DNA from: Porticoccaceae bacterium
Lineage (GTDB): Bacteria > Pseudomonadota > Gammaproteobacteria > Pseudomonadales > Porticoccaceae
Assembly: GCA_021773435.1 (NCBI GenBank)
Contig: JAJFKC010000014.1
Coordinates: 1-64,000 of the forward strand
DNA length: 64,000 nt
Direction of reading: 5' to 3'
The translations under genes and the position numbers were made by a program. The notes under the pieces were generated by a model. The model was not told the DNA's origin, did no database searches, and worked only from the letters and a program-made list of their open reading frames with translations. Shown piece by piece: positions 16,262 through 25,488 of the stretch. The stretch's first letter is position 1, and every line of letters begins with the position of its first letter.

Positions 16262-16882
16262 TTACTGATCTAAATCGTATTCTTTGATAAATATATCCAC
16301 CGCTCTACTGATGCTCTGATCCAGGTCTTTCTGCCCAGGAAGCTGCAAGCCAAACACCGCCCTCATATGTAAATCTGAACGCACCATACCAAAATACTGG
16401 CGCGCAGCAGATTCCGTATCTTCAATTTTAAGCACGCCCAGGTCATTCTGCAGGCTGAGGTATTTCGACAATCTCAGTACCGCCGCACCGGGACCAAATT
16501 CATAAAACGCTTTGCCTAATTCGGGAAATCTGCTGGATTCTGCCACCACGGCTCGGTAAATCGCTAAGCTATGATCCTGTAACAAAATACTCAAATAATG
16601 GCGGCCCAGGTTTTCCAGCGTGTCATACAGACCTTTCTCGTCGGTAATTTCCGGACCCAGGGGCGTCATCATCTGGTCGCAAATACCAGCTACAACGGCG
16701 GCAAATAAACCCTTTTTATTGTCAAAGTATTTGTACACTGTGCGTTTCGAGCCACCGGCTCGGCGCACTACTTCATCCACACTGGCACTGGTGTAGCCAT
16801 GTTCGATAAATACATCGATCCCAGCAGCCAGGATGACATCGCGCCGCTCCTGCTCGGTACCGGGCTTTACGTTGCTCGCCAC
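16262..16882 (-). CDS. TetR/AcrR family transcriptional regulator
   Basis: A 206-residue TetR-type repressor. The DNA-binding domain (~12-58) reads RRDVILAAGIDVFIEHGYTS, then VDEVVRRAGGSKRTVYKYFDNKKGLF, with the recognition helix SKRTVYKYF. The C-terminal AefR-like domain probably binds a hydrophobic effector. The start is GTG 16882 with GAGG nine bases upstream. It is divergent from the EmrA/EmrB efflux operon and likely represses it; it may also control the DUF1302/DUF1329 genes downstream. Confidence 0.93.
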   Translation of the reverse strand: MASNVKPGTEQERRDVILAAGIDVFIEHGYTSASVDEVVRRAGGSKRTVYKYFDNKKGLFAAVVAGICDQMMTPLGPEITDEKGLYDTLENLGRHYLSILLQDHSLAIYRAVVAESSRFPELGKAFYEFGPGAAVLRLSKYLSLQNDLGVLKIEDTESAARQYFGMVRSDLHMRAVFGLQLPGQKDLDQSISRAVDIFIKEYDLDQ

Positions 16883-17290
16883 ATTAAATTACCTCTACTG
16901 TATTCGGCACTGTATTCGGCGTTTCTGACATTTGTACTTTTCTCGCATTAATAGTTGCCCCAGCAACGGTTTATCTTGCAAGACACCAACCCCAATGATA
17001 GGGTACGGCACAGTACCATAGATGATCAAGACTTCGTTGCATGCGCTTTCTCTATGACACCGCCATAAATTAGCTTCTAAATGCGATCTCCCATGCTCTC
17101 TACCGATCGTAACCCTGCAGTTAACTGAAAACCCGCGTTGTGTCGCTGGCCATACGCCTGAATCGTTCATCACTGTGCAGACCAACTACCCAGATTGGAA
17201 CTTTTCATTCGTTTTCCCGATAACATTTGTCCACGGCTTTTGTTGAGTCCTGAATGTTGCGGCTAAATCATTAATTAACCGGTTGATATC
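16883..17290. promoter_or_regulatory. 408-bp divergent tetR/emrA-like intergenic region
   Basis: This gap must hold the promoters of tetR (left) and the efflux operon (right). It contains the 12-bp direct repeat at 16897-16920 and a short AACCGGTT palindrome at ~17276. An open frame of 96 codons (16895-17185, minus) has no recognisable family and is not called as a gene. No convincing long operator was found. Confidence 0.5.
16897..16920. repeat. 12-bp perfect tandem repeat x2 upstream of tetR
   Basis: ACTGTATTCGGC is repeated exactly at 16897-16908 and 16909-16920, beginning 15 bp upstream of the tetR GTG. It could be part of a TetR operator or another of the window's short repeats. Confidence 0.85.
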
Positions 17291-18361
17291 ATGCGCAAAA
17301 TTATTCTGCTTACTGTTTTAGTTGTAGTCGTCGCTAGTGGTGCCTTATGGCTAAAAAACTGGTGGACTGAAGGTCGCCACTGGGAGTCCACTGATAATGC
17401 TTATACCCAGGCCGATATCACTGTTATTAGCGCCAAGGTGCCAGGTATTGTTGAAAAAGTTAATGCTGACTCTAATCAAACTGTTGCCGCTGGCGATATC
17501 CTCATCTCAATGTATAAACAAACCTTTAATGCAAAAGTAGCCAAAGGCCAGGCGGAAGTCGCCGGCGCGAAAGCTGGTTTAGCGCGAATTGAATCGCGAA
17601 AAATTTTACAAACAGCAACTATTGACGCCAACGACGCCGAGGTTCGCACCGCTGTTGCAGAACTGGAGCGCACCAAACTCGACCTGGTTCGGGCTGAAAA
17701 GCTTAAAAGCCGCGGTTTTGCTGAGAAACAACGCTATGACCATGCGGTAACCGACGTTGCCAGTGCCGAAGCCGAACTAGCCCGAACCCGGGCAAACCTG
17801 ATTGGGGCTCGCGCTCAAAACCAGGTATTGGTAGCTGAGGCAAAAGAAATAGCCGCGACTCAGGCTGAGGCCGAAGCCGAACTACAGATCGCTGAAATCG
17901 CGCTTTATTTATCTGATATCCGCGCTCCCCGGGCTGGGGTCGTGGGTAATAAGCATGTCGAGCCGGGTGAATACATCCATGTCGGTGCGCGCAAAATGGC
18001 TTTGGTATCGCTGGATAAAGTGTGGGTCAGCGCCAACTTTAAAGAAACTCAGCTCACCAATATGCTGCCTGGCCAGAAAGCTACCGTTAAAATAGATGCT
18101 TTCCCGAATGAGCTAATTGAAGGCATTGTCGACAGCCTGGCACCCGCCAGCGGTGCCGAGTTCAGCTTGCTACCGGCTGACAATGCCACTGGCAATTTCA
18201 CCAAAATAGTCCAGCGCGTGCCTGTAAAAATCGTCCTCGACCCGAATAACCCGGTGTCGCAAAAATTGCGCCCGGGCATGTCAGTGCTCGCTAAGGTCGA
18301 CACCCGCGGTAGCGGTAACAGCAATGATAAGAACAAAGACGAAATCAGCGCCAACCATTAA
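17291..18361 (+). CDS. HlyD/EmrA-family membrane fusion protein
   Basis: A 356-residue periplasmic adaptor of a tripartite efflux system. One N-terminal membrane segment (~4-22) is followed by TDNAYTQADITVISAKVPGIV, the biotinyl/lipoyl-like half motif typical of EmrA, then long coiled-coil helices (~85-190) rich in A, E and R, and a second lipoyl half DIRAPRAGVVGNKHVEPGEYI. It would link an inner-membrane MFS pump (next gene, 40 bp downstream) to an outer-membrane channel, which is not in the window. The start has a weak Shine-Dalgarno. Confidence 0.92.
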   Translation: MRKIILLTVLVVVVASGALWLKNWWTEGRHWESTDNAYTQADITVISAKVPGIVEKVNADSNQTVAAGDILISMYKQTFNAKVAKGQAEVAGAKAGLARIESRKILQTATIDANDAEVRTAVAELERTKLDLVRAEKLKSRGFAEKQRYDHAVTDVASAEAELARTRANLIGARAQNQVLVAEAKEIAATQAEAEAELQIAEIALYLSDIRAPRAGVVGNKHVEPGEYIHVGARKMALVSLDKVWVSANFKETQLTNMLPGQKATVKIDAFPNELIEGIVDSLAPASGAEFSLLPADNATGNFTKIVQRVPVKIVLDPNNPVSQKLRPGMSVLAKVDTRGSGNSNDKNKDEISANH

Positions 18362-18401
18362 ACCGCTATTCAACGTTCATTAGGCACGCAAAGAGACTAT
18401 C

Positions 18402-20000
18402 ATGGGTGGCGTATCAGCTACTGCGGACGATAATCAAAGCAGACTGCCAGACGCTTCAATCGAAGATGATGATCACGTCCCTTTTAGTGCCTGGTTAGCG
18501 GTCTTCGGCGGTGTTGTCGGTGCTTTTATCGCCGTTCTCAATATCCATATCACTAACGCCTCGCTGAAAGATATTCAGGGTGCCATGTCGGCGACCCTGC
18601 AAGAAGGCTCTTTTATTACCACCGCCTACCTCACTGCCGAGGTTGTCGTTATCCCTATGACCGGCTGGTTAGCTATGGTGTTTGGCCTCAGGCGCTATAC
18701 GTTGATCAATGTCGCGCTCTTTATTCTAGCTACGTTTCTTTGCGCCATCGCCTGGAACCTGGAATCTATGCTCGTGTTCCGGACCTTTGCGGGGCTTACC
18801 GGCGGCACGTTGATCCCCCTGGCCTTCACTTTGATTCTGACCCTGTTACCAACCAGCAAACAGGCGCTGGGCATGGGTATGTTTTCGCTCACTGCCACCA
18901 TGGCGCCCACTATTGGGCCAACAGTGGGCGGATATCTAACCGAAACCTTTGGCTGGCAGGCCATTTTTTATCTGCAGATCATCCCGACCTCACTGATGTT
19001 TCTTATCTTGTGGCATAGCCTGGAAAAATCGCCAAAAAATCTGAAGCTGCTAAAAAATGGTGACTGGCTCGGCATGTTGACCATGGCCATAGGTCTGGGC
19101 GCAATGATCATCATTCTGGAAGAAGGCGAGCGCAAAGATTGGCTGGAGTCTGACTTTATTCTTCAAGGTGCCATACTGGCGATCACCTGCCTGGTGATTT
19201 TCGTCGCTATTGAGCTGAAACGAGCCAACCCCTTTATCAATCTGCGTTTGCTGGGGCAACGAAATTTTTTGATGGGCAACCTGGTTGGCATTGTGCTCGG
19301 ACTGGGTTTATATGGCTCGGTATTTATTTTGCCCATGTTTCTGGTTCAGGTACATGACTATAACGCGATGCAGATTGGCCTGGTGATGATGTGGGTTGGG
19401 CTACCACAATTAGTGATCGTTCCTGTGGTTCTGTTTCTGTCTAAACGCTGTGATATGCGAATATTGTTGGCTATTGGCGCCGTCATTTTTGCCTGTAGCT
19501 GCCTGCTAAATACACATATGACATCCGGTTACGCTAGCACCAATCTAATCGTGCCGAATATGGTGCGCGGTTTGTCGATACCCTTCATCATGATATCGCT
19601 CAATGTGATTGCTACTGCTGAAATTGATCAGGACCAAATCGGCTCAGCATCTGGCTTATTAAATGTGCTACGTAATCTCGGCGGCGCGATCGGTATTGCC
19701 GGACTGGCAACGTTTCTGTCGATGCGACAACAGTTCCATTCGAACTATATTCTTGAATCGGTATCAGCCTACAACCCGTTTACCCTAGAGCGCCTACAGG
19801 GCTTCAGCGAGTATTATAGCCAGCTGGGTTCGGGGCCAATACTCGCCCAGCAGCAAGCCTTACAGTCTATCGATGCCATTGCCAGACGGGAAAGTTTCGT
19901 TATGGCTTACAATGATTGCTTCTACCTGATGGGCGTGGCGTTTATTATTAGCCTCGGCTTTATCGCCCTGATGAAAAAGCTACCGGCACCAGTAGCCTAA
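18402..20000 (+). CDS. DHA2-family MFS multidrug transporter (EmrB/QacA type)
   Basis: A 532-residue inner-membrane protein with about 14 hydrophobic segments. Motifs include NIHITNASLKDIQGAMSAT in TM1, ITTAYLTAEVVVIPMTGWL, and the DHA2 motif C-like GGYLTETFGWQAIFYLQ. It exports amphiphilic compounds by proton antiport with the upstream HlyD-type adaptor. It is paralogous to the second pump at 20655; the two match along their whole length, including FHSNYILE and ALQSIDAIARRESFVMAYND near the C-terminus. The operon includes the Rieske gene next. Confidence 0.94.
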   Translation: MGGVSATADDNQSRLPDASIEDDDHVPFSAWLAVFGGVVGAFIAVLNIHITNASLKDIQGAMSATLQEGSFITTAYLTAEVVVIPMTGWLAMVFGLRRYTLINVALFILATFLCAIAWNLESMLVFRTFAGLTGGTLIPLAFTLILTLLPTSKQALGMGMFSLTATMAPTIGPTVGGYLTETFGWQAIFYLQIIPTSLMFLILWHSLEKSPKNLKLLKNGDWLGMLTMAIGLGAMIIILEEGERKDWLESDFILQGAILAITCLVIFVAIELKRANPFINLRLLGQRNFLMGNLVGIVLGLGLYGSVFILPMFLVQVHDYNAMQIGLVMMWVGLPQLVIVPVVLFLSKRCDMRILLAIGAVIFACSCLLNTHMTSGYASTNLIVPNMVRGLSIPFIMISLNVIATAEIDQDQIGSASGLLNVLRNLGGAIGIAGLATFLSMRQQFHSNYILESVSAYNPFTLERLQGFSEYYSQLGSGPILAQQQALQSIDAIARRESFVMAYNDCFYLMGVAFIISLGFIALMKKLPAPVA

Positions 20001-20069
20001 TTGATGCAGTGAAATGATGATCGTGTTACGACAGCGAGCTACCACAACCGCTATAAACAGGAGAGATAT

Positions 20070-20420
20070 ATGACAACGCACCAGGCAGGATCAGCAGATG
20101 ATCTGGCAATAGGCGAACGTAAATTACTTAATCTGGACGGCACCAAGGTGCTGCTATTTCATCTGGATAGCGGCTTTCATGCGGTTCAGGCCGGATGTCC
20201 TCATATGCTTTTACCTATGAAAAGCGGCAAATTGCTGGACGACGGTAAAACACTGCAATGCCCAATACATCGTGCCCAATTCGATATCGCCACTGGCGAG
20301 GTCAACAAATGGGCGCACTTTCCGCCCGGCATTCAGATGCTGAATGTGATACGCGGTGAAAAATGTTTACAGACCTATGCTGTGACCCAAGACGGTGGGG
20401 AGTTGTCGATCGAAGTCTAG
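20070..20420 (+). CDS. Small Rieske [2Fe-2S] ferredoxin-like protein
   Basis: A 116-residue soluble Rieske protein. Cluster ligands are C43/H45 in GCPH and C64/H67 in CPIH, with the usual spacing. No signal or membrane segment. ATG 20070 has a strong CAGGAGAG. Small Rieske proteins of this type serve ring-hydroxylating dioxygenases or nitrite reductases as electron carriers, yet here the gene lies between two EmrB-type pumps with no oxygenase near. The second cluster motif lacks the extra Cys/Tyr elements of respiratory Rieske proteins. Its partner is unknown. Confidence 0.88.
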   Translation: MTTHQAGSADDLAIGERKLLNLDGTKVLLFHLDSGFHAVQAGCPHMLLPMKSGKLLDDGKTLQCPIHRAQFDIATGEVNKWAHFPPGIQMLNVIRGEKCLQTYAVTQDGGELSIEV

Positions 20421-20426
20421 ATCTCT

Positions 20427-20453
20427 GGCACCAAAGGCACCAAAGGCACCATG
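20427..20453. repeat. 9-bp tandem repeat x3
   Basis: GGCACCAAA occurs at 20427-20435 and 20436-20444, with a third copy GGCACCATG at 20445-20453, starting 6 bp after the Rieske stop. Confidence 0.85.
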
Positions 20454-20461
20454 GCCTCGTA

Positions 20462-20551
20462 AACACCGGTTCCGTAAAACCTGGTTGCACAGATGCTGGT
20501 TCGGTAAGCACTGATTCCGCAAGCAAAGGCTCTGTAAATACGGGCGTGAAA
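20462..20551. repeat. 15-bp degenerate tandem repeat x6
   Basis: Six adjacent 15-bp units: AACACCGGTTCCGTA, AAACCTGGTTGCACA, GATGCTGGTTCGGTA, AGCACTGATTCCGCA, AGCAAAGGCTCTGTA and AATACGGGCGTGAAA. The core is GGTTCCGTA. The period is a multiple of three and one forward frame is open through it (GSVKP, GSVST, GSVNT), but it begins after the Rieske stop and there is no start signal, so I do not call a gene. Confidence 0.85.
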
Positions 20552-20654
20552 AACTGGCCTTAACAAACCCAACCGCCAAAACTTGGGCTGCGGCTAAATC
20601 AGGCTGCATCAAACCTTGAACTCTCCATTCATTTATATAAGTAGTTAATTTGTA

Positions 20655-22322
20655 ATGAGCGATACCACCACGATAGGCGGGAACACCTCTCCTGAAAACG
20701 AACCTGACGCAAATACCTCCAGTGCAGTAGCAACGCCAGACGAAGATCACGTATCCCTGCGCACCTGGCTTACCGTTTGGGGCAGCGTCATTGGCGCATT
20801 CATTGCTGTTTTAAATATAGTCGTCACTAATGCCTCTCTGAAGGACATTCAAGGCGCACTGTCGGCAACACTGCACGAAGGCTCCTTTATTTCCACAGCC
20901 TATCTAACTGCTGAAGTCATTATCATTCCTCTCACCGCATGGTTTGTTCAGATTTATGGTCTACGACGCTTCGTGCTCACCGCTTCAGCAATATTTATTT
21001 TATCAACCCTAGCCTGTGCAATGGCATGGAATCTTGAATCCATGCTGGTGTTCAGGGCCATCGCCGGGTTTTCTGGAGGCACGTTTATACCTATTTCCTT
21101 CACCTGTATTTTGACGCTTTTACCGCCCAGTAAGCAGCCGCTAGGCCTCGCTATGTTTTCTCTGACTGCAACCCAGGCGCCCAGTCTTGGTCCTACCCTG
21201 GGTGGATACCTAACTGAAAATATGGGCTGGCAATCTATTTTTTATATGCAAATCTTTCCCACCATGCTGATGTTCGGGATTTTGTGGTGGGGGCTTGAAA
21301 AATCAAAAGGTGACCGCAGTTTGCTAAAATCTGGCGACTGGACCGGCATTGGGATGCTGTCCCTTGCCCTGGGCGCGATGATTATTATTCTTGAAGAGGG
21401 CAATCGCCTGGACTGGTTTGAGTCACAGGCAATCCTGCGCGGATCAATATTTGCTGGCGTTTGTTTTCTGATTTTTGTCTATCGCCAGTTATGGGGCGAA
21501 AACTCTTTTATAAACTTGCGACTTTTTAAACGCTGGAACTTTTCCCTAGCAAATATAGTCGGCGTAGTTCTCGGTCTCGGACTCTATGGCACGATTTTTA
21601 TAACGCCGCTCTATCTCATTCAAATACATAATTATAACGCCTGGCAAATTGGCGTCACTATGATGTGGTTTGGCTTTCCCCAACTTCTTATGGTGCCCAT
21701 ACTGGTAAAACTAATGCAGACCGTCGATCCCCGTCATCTGATCGCTATAGGTTGTGCGACTTTTGCCTGGAGTTGTCTAATCAACATCAATATGGACGCC
21801 GACTATGCTTATGACCAATTGCGACTTGCAAATTTAATTAGAGGGTTTGGCCAGCCGTTTCTCACAATACCTCTTGCGGTGATGGCAACCGTAGGCATTG
21901 AAAAAGCCCAGGCTGGTTCCGCATCGGGTCTATACAACCTGACCCGTAATCTGGGAGGCGCCATTGGCATCGCCTTTCTTGCCACTTTCCTATCAACACG
22001 CCAGCAATTTCACTCCAGTCATATCCTCGAAAACATATCTCTTTATAACCCCCTGACAGTAGAGAGACTCCAAGGACTACAGGGTTACTTTGCTAATCTG
22101 GGTTCGGACACCCTGCTCGCGCAACAACAAGCGTTATCTGCAGTGGATGCGGTTGCACGCAGAGATAGTTATATCATGGCTTATAACGACGCGTTTTATA
22201 TCATTGGTGCTGCGTTTCTGGTCGCGGTAGTACTCTCTTATATGATGAAGAAACCACAGCCACCGGCATCTGAGCCAGAACCGGCTAGCGGCAACGGCAG
22301 CGATACAAACAACAGCAATTAA
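20655..22322 (+). CDS. DHA2-family MFS multidrug transporter (EmrB/QacA type), paralogue
   Basis: A 555-residue, 14-TM exporter closely related to the one at 18402. Shared blocks include VTNASLKDIQGALSATL, STAYLTAEVIIIPLTAW, GGYLTENMGWQSIFYMQIFPT and FLSTRQQFHSSHILENISLYNP. The N-terminal ~35 residues are Thr/Ser/Asn-rich and differ from the paralogue, as does the Pro/Glu/Asn-rich tail. It likely shares the HlyD-type adaptor and the TetR regulator, giving a second substrate range. The start has only a weak ribosome-binding site. Confidence 0.93.
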   Translation: MSDTTTIGGNTSPENEPDANTSSAVATPDEDHVSLRTWLTVWGSVIGAFIAVLNIVVTNASLKDIQGALSATLHEGSFISTAYLTAEVIIIPLTAWFVQIYGLRRFVLTASAIFILSTLACAMAWNLESMLVFRAIAGFSGGTFIPISFTCILTLLPPSKQPLGLAMFSLTATQAPSLGPTLGGYLTENMGWQSIFYMQIFPTMLMFGILWWGLEKSKGDRSLLKSGDWTGIGMLSLALGAMIIILEEGNRLDWFESQAILRGSIFAGVCFLIFVYRQLWGENSFINLRLFKRWNFSLANIVGVVLGLGLYGTIFITPLYLIQIHNYNAWQIGVTMMWFGFPQLLMVPILVKLMQTVDPRHLIAIGCATFAWSCLININMDADYAYDQLRLANLIRGFGQPFLTIPLAVMATVGIEKAQAGSASGLYNLTRNLGGAIGIAFLATFLSTRQQFHSSHILENISLYNPLTVERLQGLQGYFANLGSDTLLAQQQALSAVDAVARRDSYIMAYNDAFYIIGAAFLVAVVLSYMMKKPQPPASEPEPASGNGSDTNNSN

Positions 22323-22384
22323 GGTGAGTTAAGTACGATTACTGCCTGACCGCGCTGAGGCTGTTGAAGACTACACCCAAGACT

Positions 22385-22777
22385 TTAAGTACACAGCACA
22401 TCATTGGCATGAATGGTATCGAGATATTCCTTAACCGCAGAAATCTTGCCGCCTTTTAACACAAACAAAAAGTGGTATTCGTTTCGGTAAGATTTGCCAT
22501 TAACATGTTCGGCGCTGGAGGTTGCTTCAACCGCCACCCGATCACCCTCCGCTGTCATCGCATAGGGATCAATAGTCAGCGGCCCATCGATCATTTCTCC
22601 GACACCGGCCAACAATTGCACGAATTCAGCTTTAGTCTTCGTGCCCGAAATCGGCATGCTACCCGCCACCCACCAGGTGCCATTATCAGCCATCATTTCC
22701 AGGGCTGAATCGTAATTGCCGACGGAAAACTTTTTCAGAAACTCTGCCACTATTTTTTTGTTTGCTTCTGCACTCAT
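22385..22777 (-). CDS. SnoaL-like / NTF2-fold protein
   Basis: A 130-residue SnoaL-like protein: KIVAEFLKKFSVGNYDSALEMMADNGTWWVAG, then a beta-rich half with DRVAVEATSSAEHVNGKSYRNEYHFLFVLKGGKI (given as regions ~6-38 and ~70-105). CAGGAGA lies upstream of ATG 22777. It is the last gene of the minus-strand run that starts with the acyl-CoA dehydrogenase array and amidohydrolase, separated by 139 bp from the latter. A hydratase/isomerase or ligand-binding role is inferred from the fold only. Confidence 0.8.
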   Translation of the reverse strand: MSAEANKKIVAEFLKKFSVGNYDSALEMMADNGTWWVAGSMPISGTKTKAEFVQLLAGVGEMIDGPLTIDPYAMTAEGDRVAVEATSSAEHVNGKSYRNEYHFLFVLKGGKISAVKEYLDTIHANDVLCT

Positions 22778-22916
22778 TTCATTATCTCCTGATTAGTACG
22801 GGTTTGAAGAGCTATCACATGGGATGAATCGAAGTTTAAATTGTACAGCCCAAATGTTCTGATCGATCCAGGCATCTATATCAAGCGCTGTTTCATGCCC
22901 CTGGTGATATCAACAG

Positions 22917-24107
22917 TTATTTCTGCGCTTCACTGGCGAGGGCAGCACTCAGCCCAGAGCCCATCATATCGACGAAATTATCGCAGTAAAATCGCTGCTT
23001 TGCGTTATCAGACAGGTGCTTGATGGAAATATCGAAACGCTTGATAGGGTCACGCCCTCCTTCTTTATGGGGGTAGTCGGATGAAAACATGCAAATCTCT
23101 TCGCTGGACTGTTCAATAATCCAGCCGACATCATCTACCGAATAAGGCGTTACGCGCACATGGCGTTGGACATACTCACTCGGCCTTAGAGACAGCGAGC
23201 GCAAACGCTCCTCAAACTTGAAATAAGCATCGTGGACGGTATCCAGTTGCCTGATCCAGCTGGGCACCCAGGCAGCACCCTGTTCGATGACGCCAAATTT
23301 CAAGCGTGGAAAACGCTCCATTACGCCGTCAATAATCATTGCGGAAAGAGTTTGCATCACCGCGCGAGGTGCTACGACGATGGATACGGAATTAATTTCT
23401 TCCTGCTCGCCGTGGGCGCTCTCTGGCTTGGGCAAACCATTCTCGTAGATACTGGGGTCAACAAGTTGGCCACTGGTACCAATATGCAGCACGACAGGGA
23501 TACCGGCTTCTTCTATTTGCGCCCAGACCGGATCGAGGTCAATGTGACTGGGGGAATGTTCCTGGGGCGCACTGCATGAGATCATGATCGCATTCGTACC
23601 ACCCGCTATTAAATCCGCTGTCGTTTTTTTAGCTCGTTGGAAATCGCGTAGCGAGAGATAGCTGGCGGAAAGTAGCCGAGGGTCGGCAGAACAAAAGTCG
23701 GCCATCGCACGGTTATTCAGTTCTGCGAGGCGGTACGCATAGTCTACGTCGTCGCCAAGAATGTCGGCTTCGTACAGCGGTATAAGCAGGAAAGACGGAA
23801 ACATCAACTGACTGGCAAAACCCAGTTGATCCATGGCCTCACCGCGATCCTCGGCCACAAAGGCACCGAGAGCATCGTACAACTTGCGGGACATGAAATT
23901 AGCGTCATCGCTATCACGGAGCGCTGAGTCCACCCTGCGGGCGATAACCTTTTCAAAATAACTGGGCTTCAGTGGTTCGGGCGTGCCGAGATCGAGCGGC
24001 CCCATACGCTCGCGCATTTCCTTATCAGCGTATTGGAACAACCAGTCTGGGGTCTCCATAAAGTGACCGTCAGCGTCGTGAATACGCCGACCTTGCGCGT
24101 ATGCCAT
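22917..24107 (-). CDS. Amidohydrolase family protein (amidohydrolase 2)
   Basis: A 396-residue TIM-barrel metal hydrolase. RIHDADGHFMETPDW at the N-terminus gives the DxH metal pair, VVLHIGTSG the strand-5 His, and SSDYPHKEGG the C-terminal Asp. This subgroup (PF04909) includes decarboxylases and hydrolases of aromatic or cyclic acids. ATG 24107 has TAGGAGAAG upstream. It lies 100 bp downstream of the last of six acyl-CoA dehydrogenases on the same strand, so the enzyme probably acts on a product of that pathway. The substrate is unknown. Confidence 0.88.
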   Translation of the reverse strand: MAYAQGRRIHDADGHFMETPDWLFQYADKEMRERMGPLDLGTPEPLKPSYFEKVIARRVDSALRDSDDANFMSRKLYDALGAFVAEDRGEAMDQLGFASQLMFPSFLLIPLYEADILGDDVDYAYRLAELNNRAMADFCSADPRLLSASYLSLRDFQRAKKTTADLIAGGTNAIMISCSAPQEHSPSHIDLDPVWAQIEEAGIPVVLHIGTSGQLVDPSIYENGLPKPESAHGEQEEINSVSIVVAPRAVMQTLSAMIIDGVMERFPRLKFGVIEQGAAWVPSWIRQLDTVHDAYFKFEERLRSLSLRPSEYVQRHVRVTPYSVDDVGWIIEQSSEEICMFSSDYPHKEGGRDPIKRFDISIKHLSDNAKQRFYCDNFVDMMGSGLSAALASEAQK

Positions 24108-24207
24108 GGTGCTTCTCCTATTTTATTTAAAAAGCTATTTTTGTTATCTGGCTTTTAAGTATAGGATAATTTTCAAGGAACGGATAAATTGATGACTCCG
24201 CCGGGAT

Positions 24208-25374
24208 TTAATAAGAACGCGGCAAACCTAATTCACGCTCGGCGATATAATTCAGCACCATCTCACTGTTTAGTGGCGCGGTACGAAACAAACGCACAAT
24301 CGGATACAGATCAAAAATACCATATTCTTTGGTAAAGCCATTGCCACCAAAACATTGCAGAGCAGAATCAACGGCGTAGATACCGGCTTCTGAGGAGGCA
24401 TATTTGGCCATATTGGATTCGGTGCCGCAGGCCTCACCGCGATCAAATAACCAGGCGGCCTTGCGCATCATCAGGGATGCTAGTTCGACATCTGTTTTGG
24501 CCTTGGCGAGGGGATGTTGCAGGGCTTGATAAGCACCAATCGGCCGATCAAATACGACTCGTTCATTAGCATATTCGACAGCACGACCCAGCGCGTAACG
24601 GCCCAGACCAGTACAGACGGCACTGATGATAATGCGCTCTGGGTTTAGGGATTCGAAAAGGATTTCAAAACCTCGATCTACCTCACCGATAATATTTTCC
24701 GGGCCAATATCAACGTCATCAAAAAACACCATGTATTTATCTTCTGGCACTTCGATGCTGATATCGATGGGATGAACTTCGATGCCTTTGGCTTTGGTAT
24801 CGATTAGGACAATCGTAAAACCATCGGTTTTACGCTGTACATCTTTAAGCGCTGTACTGCGGGTTACCACCAACATATATTCGGCACACTCGGCATCGGT
24901 GATAAAGGTTTTTCGACCATTCAGCGTGTAACGATCAGTATTCTTTGTTGAGCGGGTGAGGCTGGTGACATTAACAGTATTGGTGCCAGCATCAGCCTCG
25001 GTGACTGCAAAGCAAAAGCGGTTTTCGCCCTTGCAGGCACCCGGTAAATATTGCTGCTTTTGCTGCTCGGTGCCGTGATCAGAAATCAAGGACATGGACA
25101 TGGTGGCACCGACAATCAGACTTAACAGAGGTACGCCTTCGTTAGACAGCCCCTCTTGCAGCAGCGCCATTTCGAGCATACCCAGTCCAGCGCCACCGTA
25201 TTCTTCCGCGACCATCAAGCCGACAAAACCGTCGTCGGCAGCTTGTTGATACATCTCAGCAGGGAAAGCGTGTTGCCGGGCTTTTTCTATCCAGTATTTA
25301 CGGTCAAATTTTTTGACAATGCTTTTGCCATATTCATAAATCATCTGCTGTTCGTGGGTAATGGCGAAATCCAT
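24208..25374 (-). CDS. Acyl-CoA dehydrogenase, array member 6 (last transcribed)
   Basis: A 388-residue ACAD. Core blocks: FCFAVTEADAGTNTVN (flavin/substrate), LNGRKTFITDAECAEY, RVVFDRPIGAYQALQHPLAKAKTDVE and QCFGGNGFTKEYGIFDLYP. At the usual catalytic-Glu site (YEGTNE in MCAD) it reads APLNSE, so that Glu is Pro. A Glu in NPERI lies where isovaleryl-CoA dehydrogenase has its base. Ends GLPRSY like its relatives. AAGGAAAA lies upstream of ATG. It stands out from the others by a longer Lys/Thr-rich loop (TRSTKNTDRY) and ELGLPRSY end. Confidence 0.93.
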   Translation of the reverse strand: MDFAITHEQQMIYEYGKSIVKKFDRKYWIEKARQHAFPAEMYQQAADDGFVGLMVAEEYGGAGLGMLEMALLQEGLSNEGVPLLSLIVGATMSMSLISDHGTEQQKQQYLPGACKGENRFCFAVTEADAGTNTVNVTSLTRSTKNTDRYTLNGRKTFITDAECAEYMLVVTRSTALKDVQRKTDGFTIVLIDTKAKGIEVHPIDISIEVPEDKYMVFFDDVDIGPENIIGEVDRGFEILFESLNPERIIISAVCTGLGRYALGRAVEYANERVVFDRPIGAYQALQHPLAKAKTDVELASLMMRKAAWLFDRGEACGTESNMAKYASSEAGIYAVDSALQCFGGNGFTKEYGIFDLYPIVRLFRTAPLNSEMVLNYIAERELGLPRSY

Positions 25375-25488
25375 TAGTGGTTTTCCTTTTCGGTAGCGAA
25401 AGATTTATGTCAATTTATTTACAGATGGTTACTTAGCATAAAACCACTAGTAGCGAGCCCTGGTAGAATCGAATCAATATGATCGAGC

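Noticed and set aside
16895-17185. 96-codon minus-strand frame upstream of tetR
   Set aside because: In the divergent promoter gap, no family pattern, no ribosome-binding site, and it would occupy both promoters.
20363-20563. Plus-strand frame through the 15-bp repeats as a gene
   Set aside because: It begins inside the Rieske gene in another frame and has no ribosome-binding site; the open frame follows from the 15-bp period.
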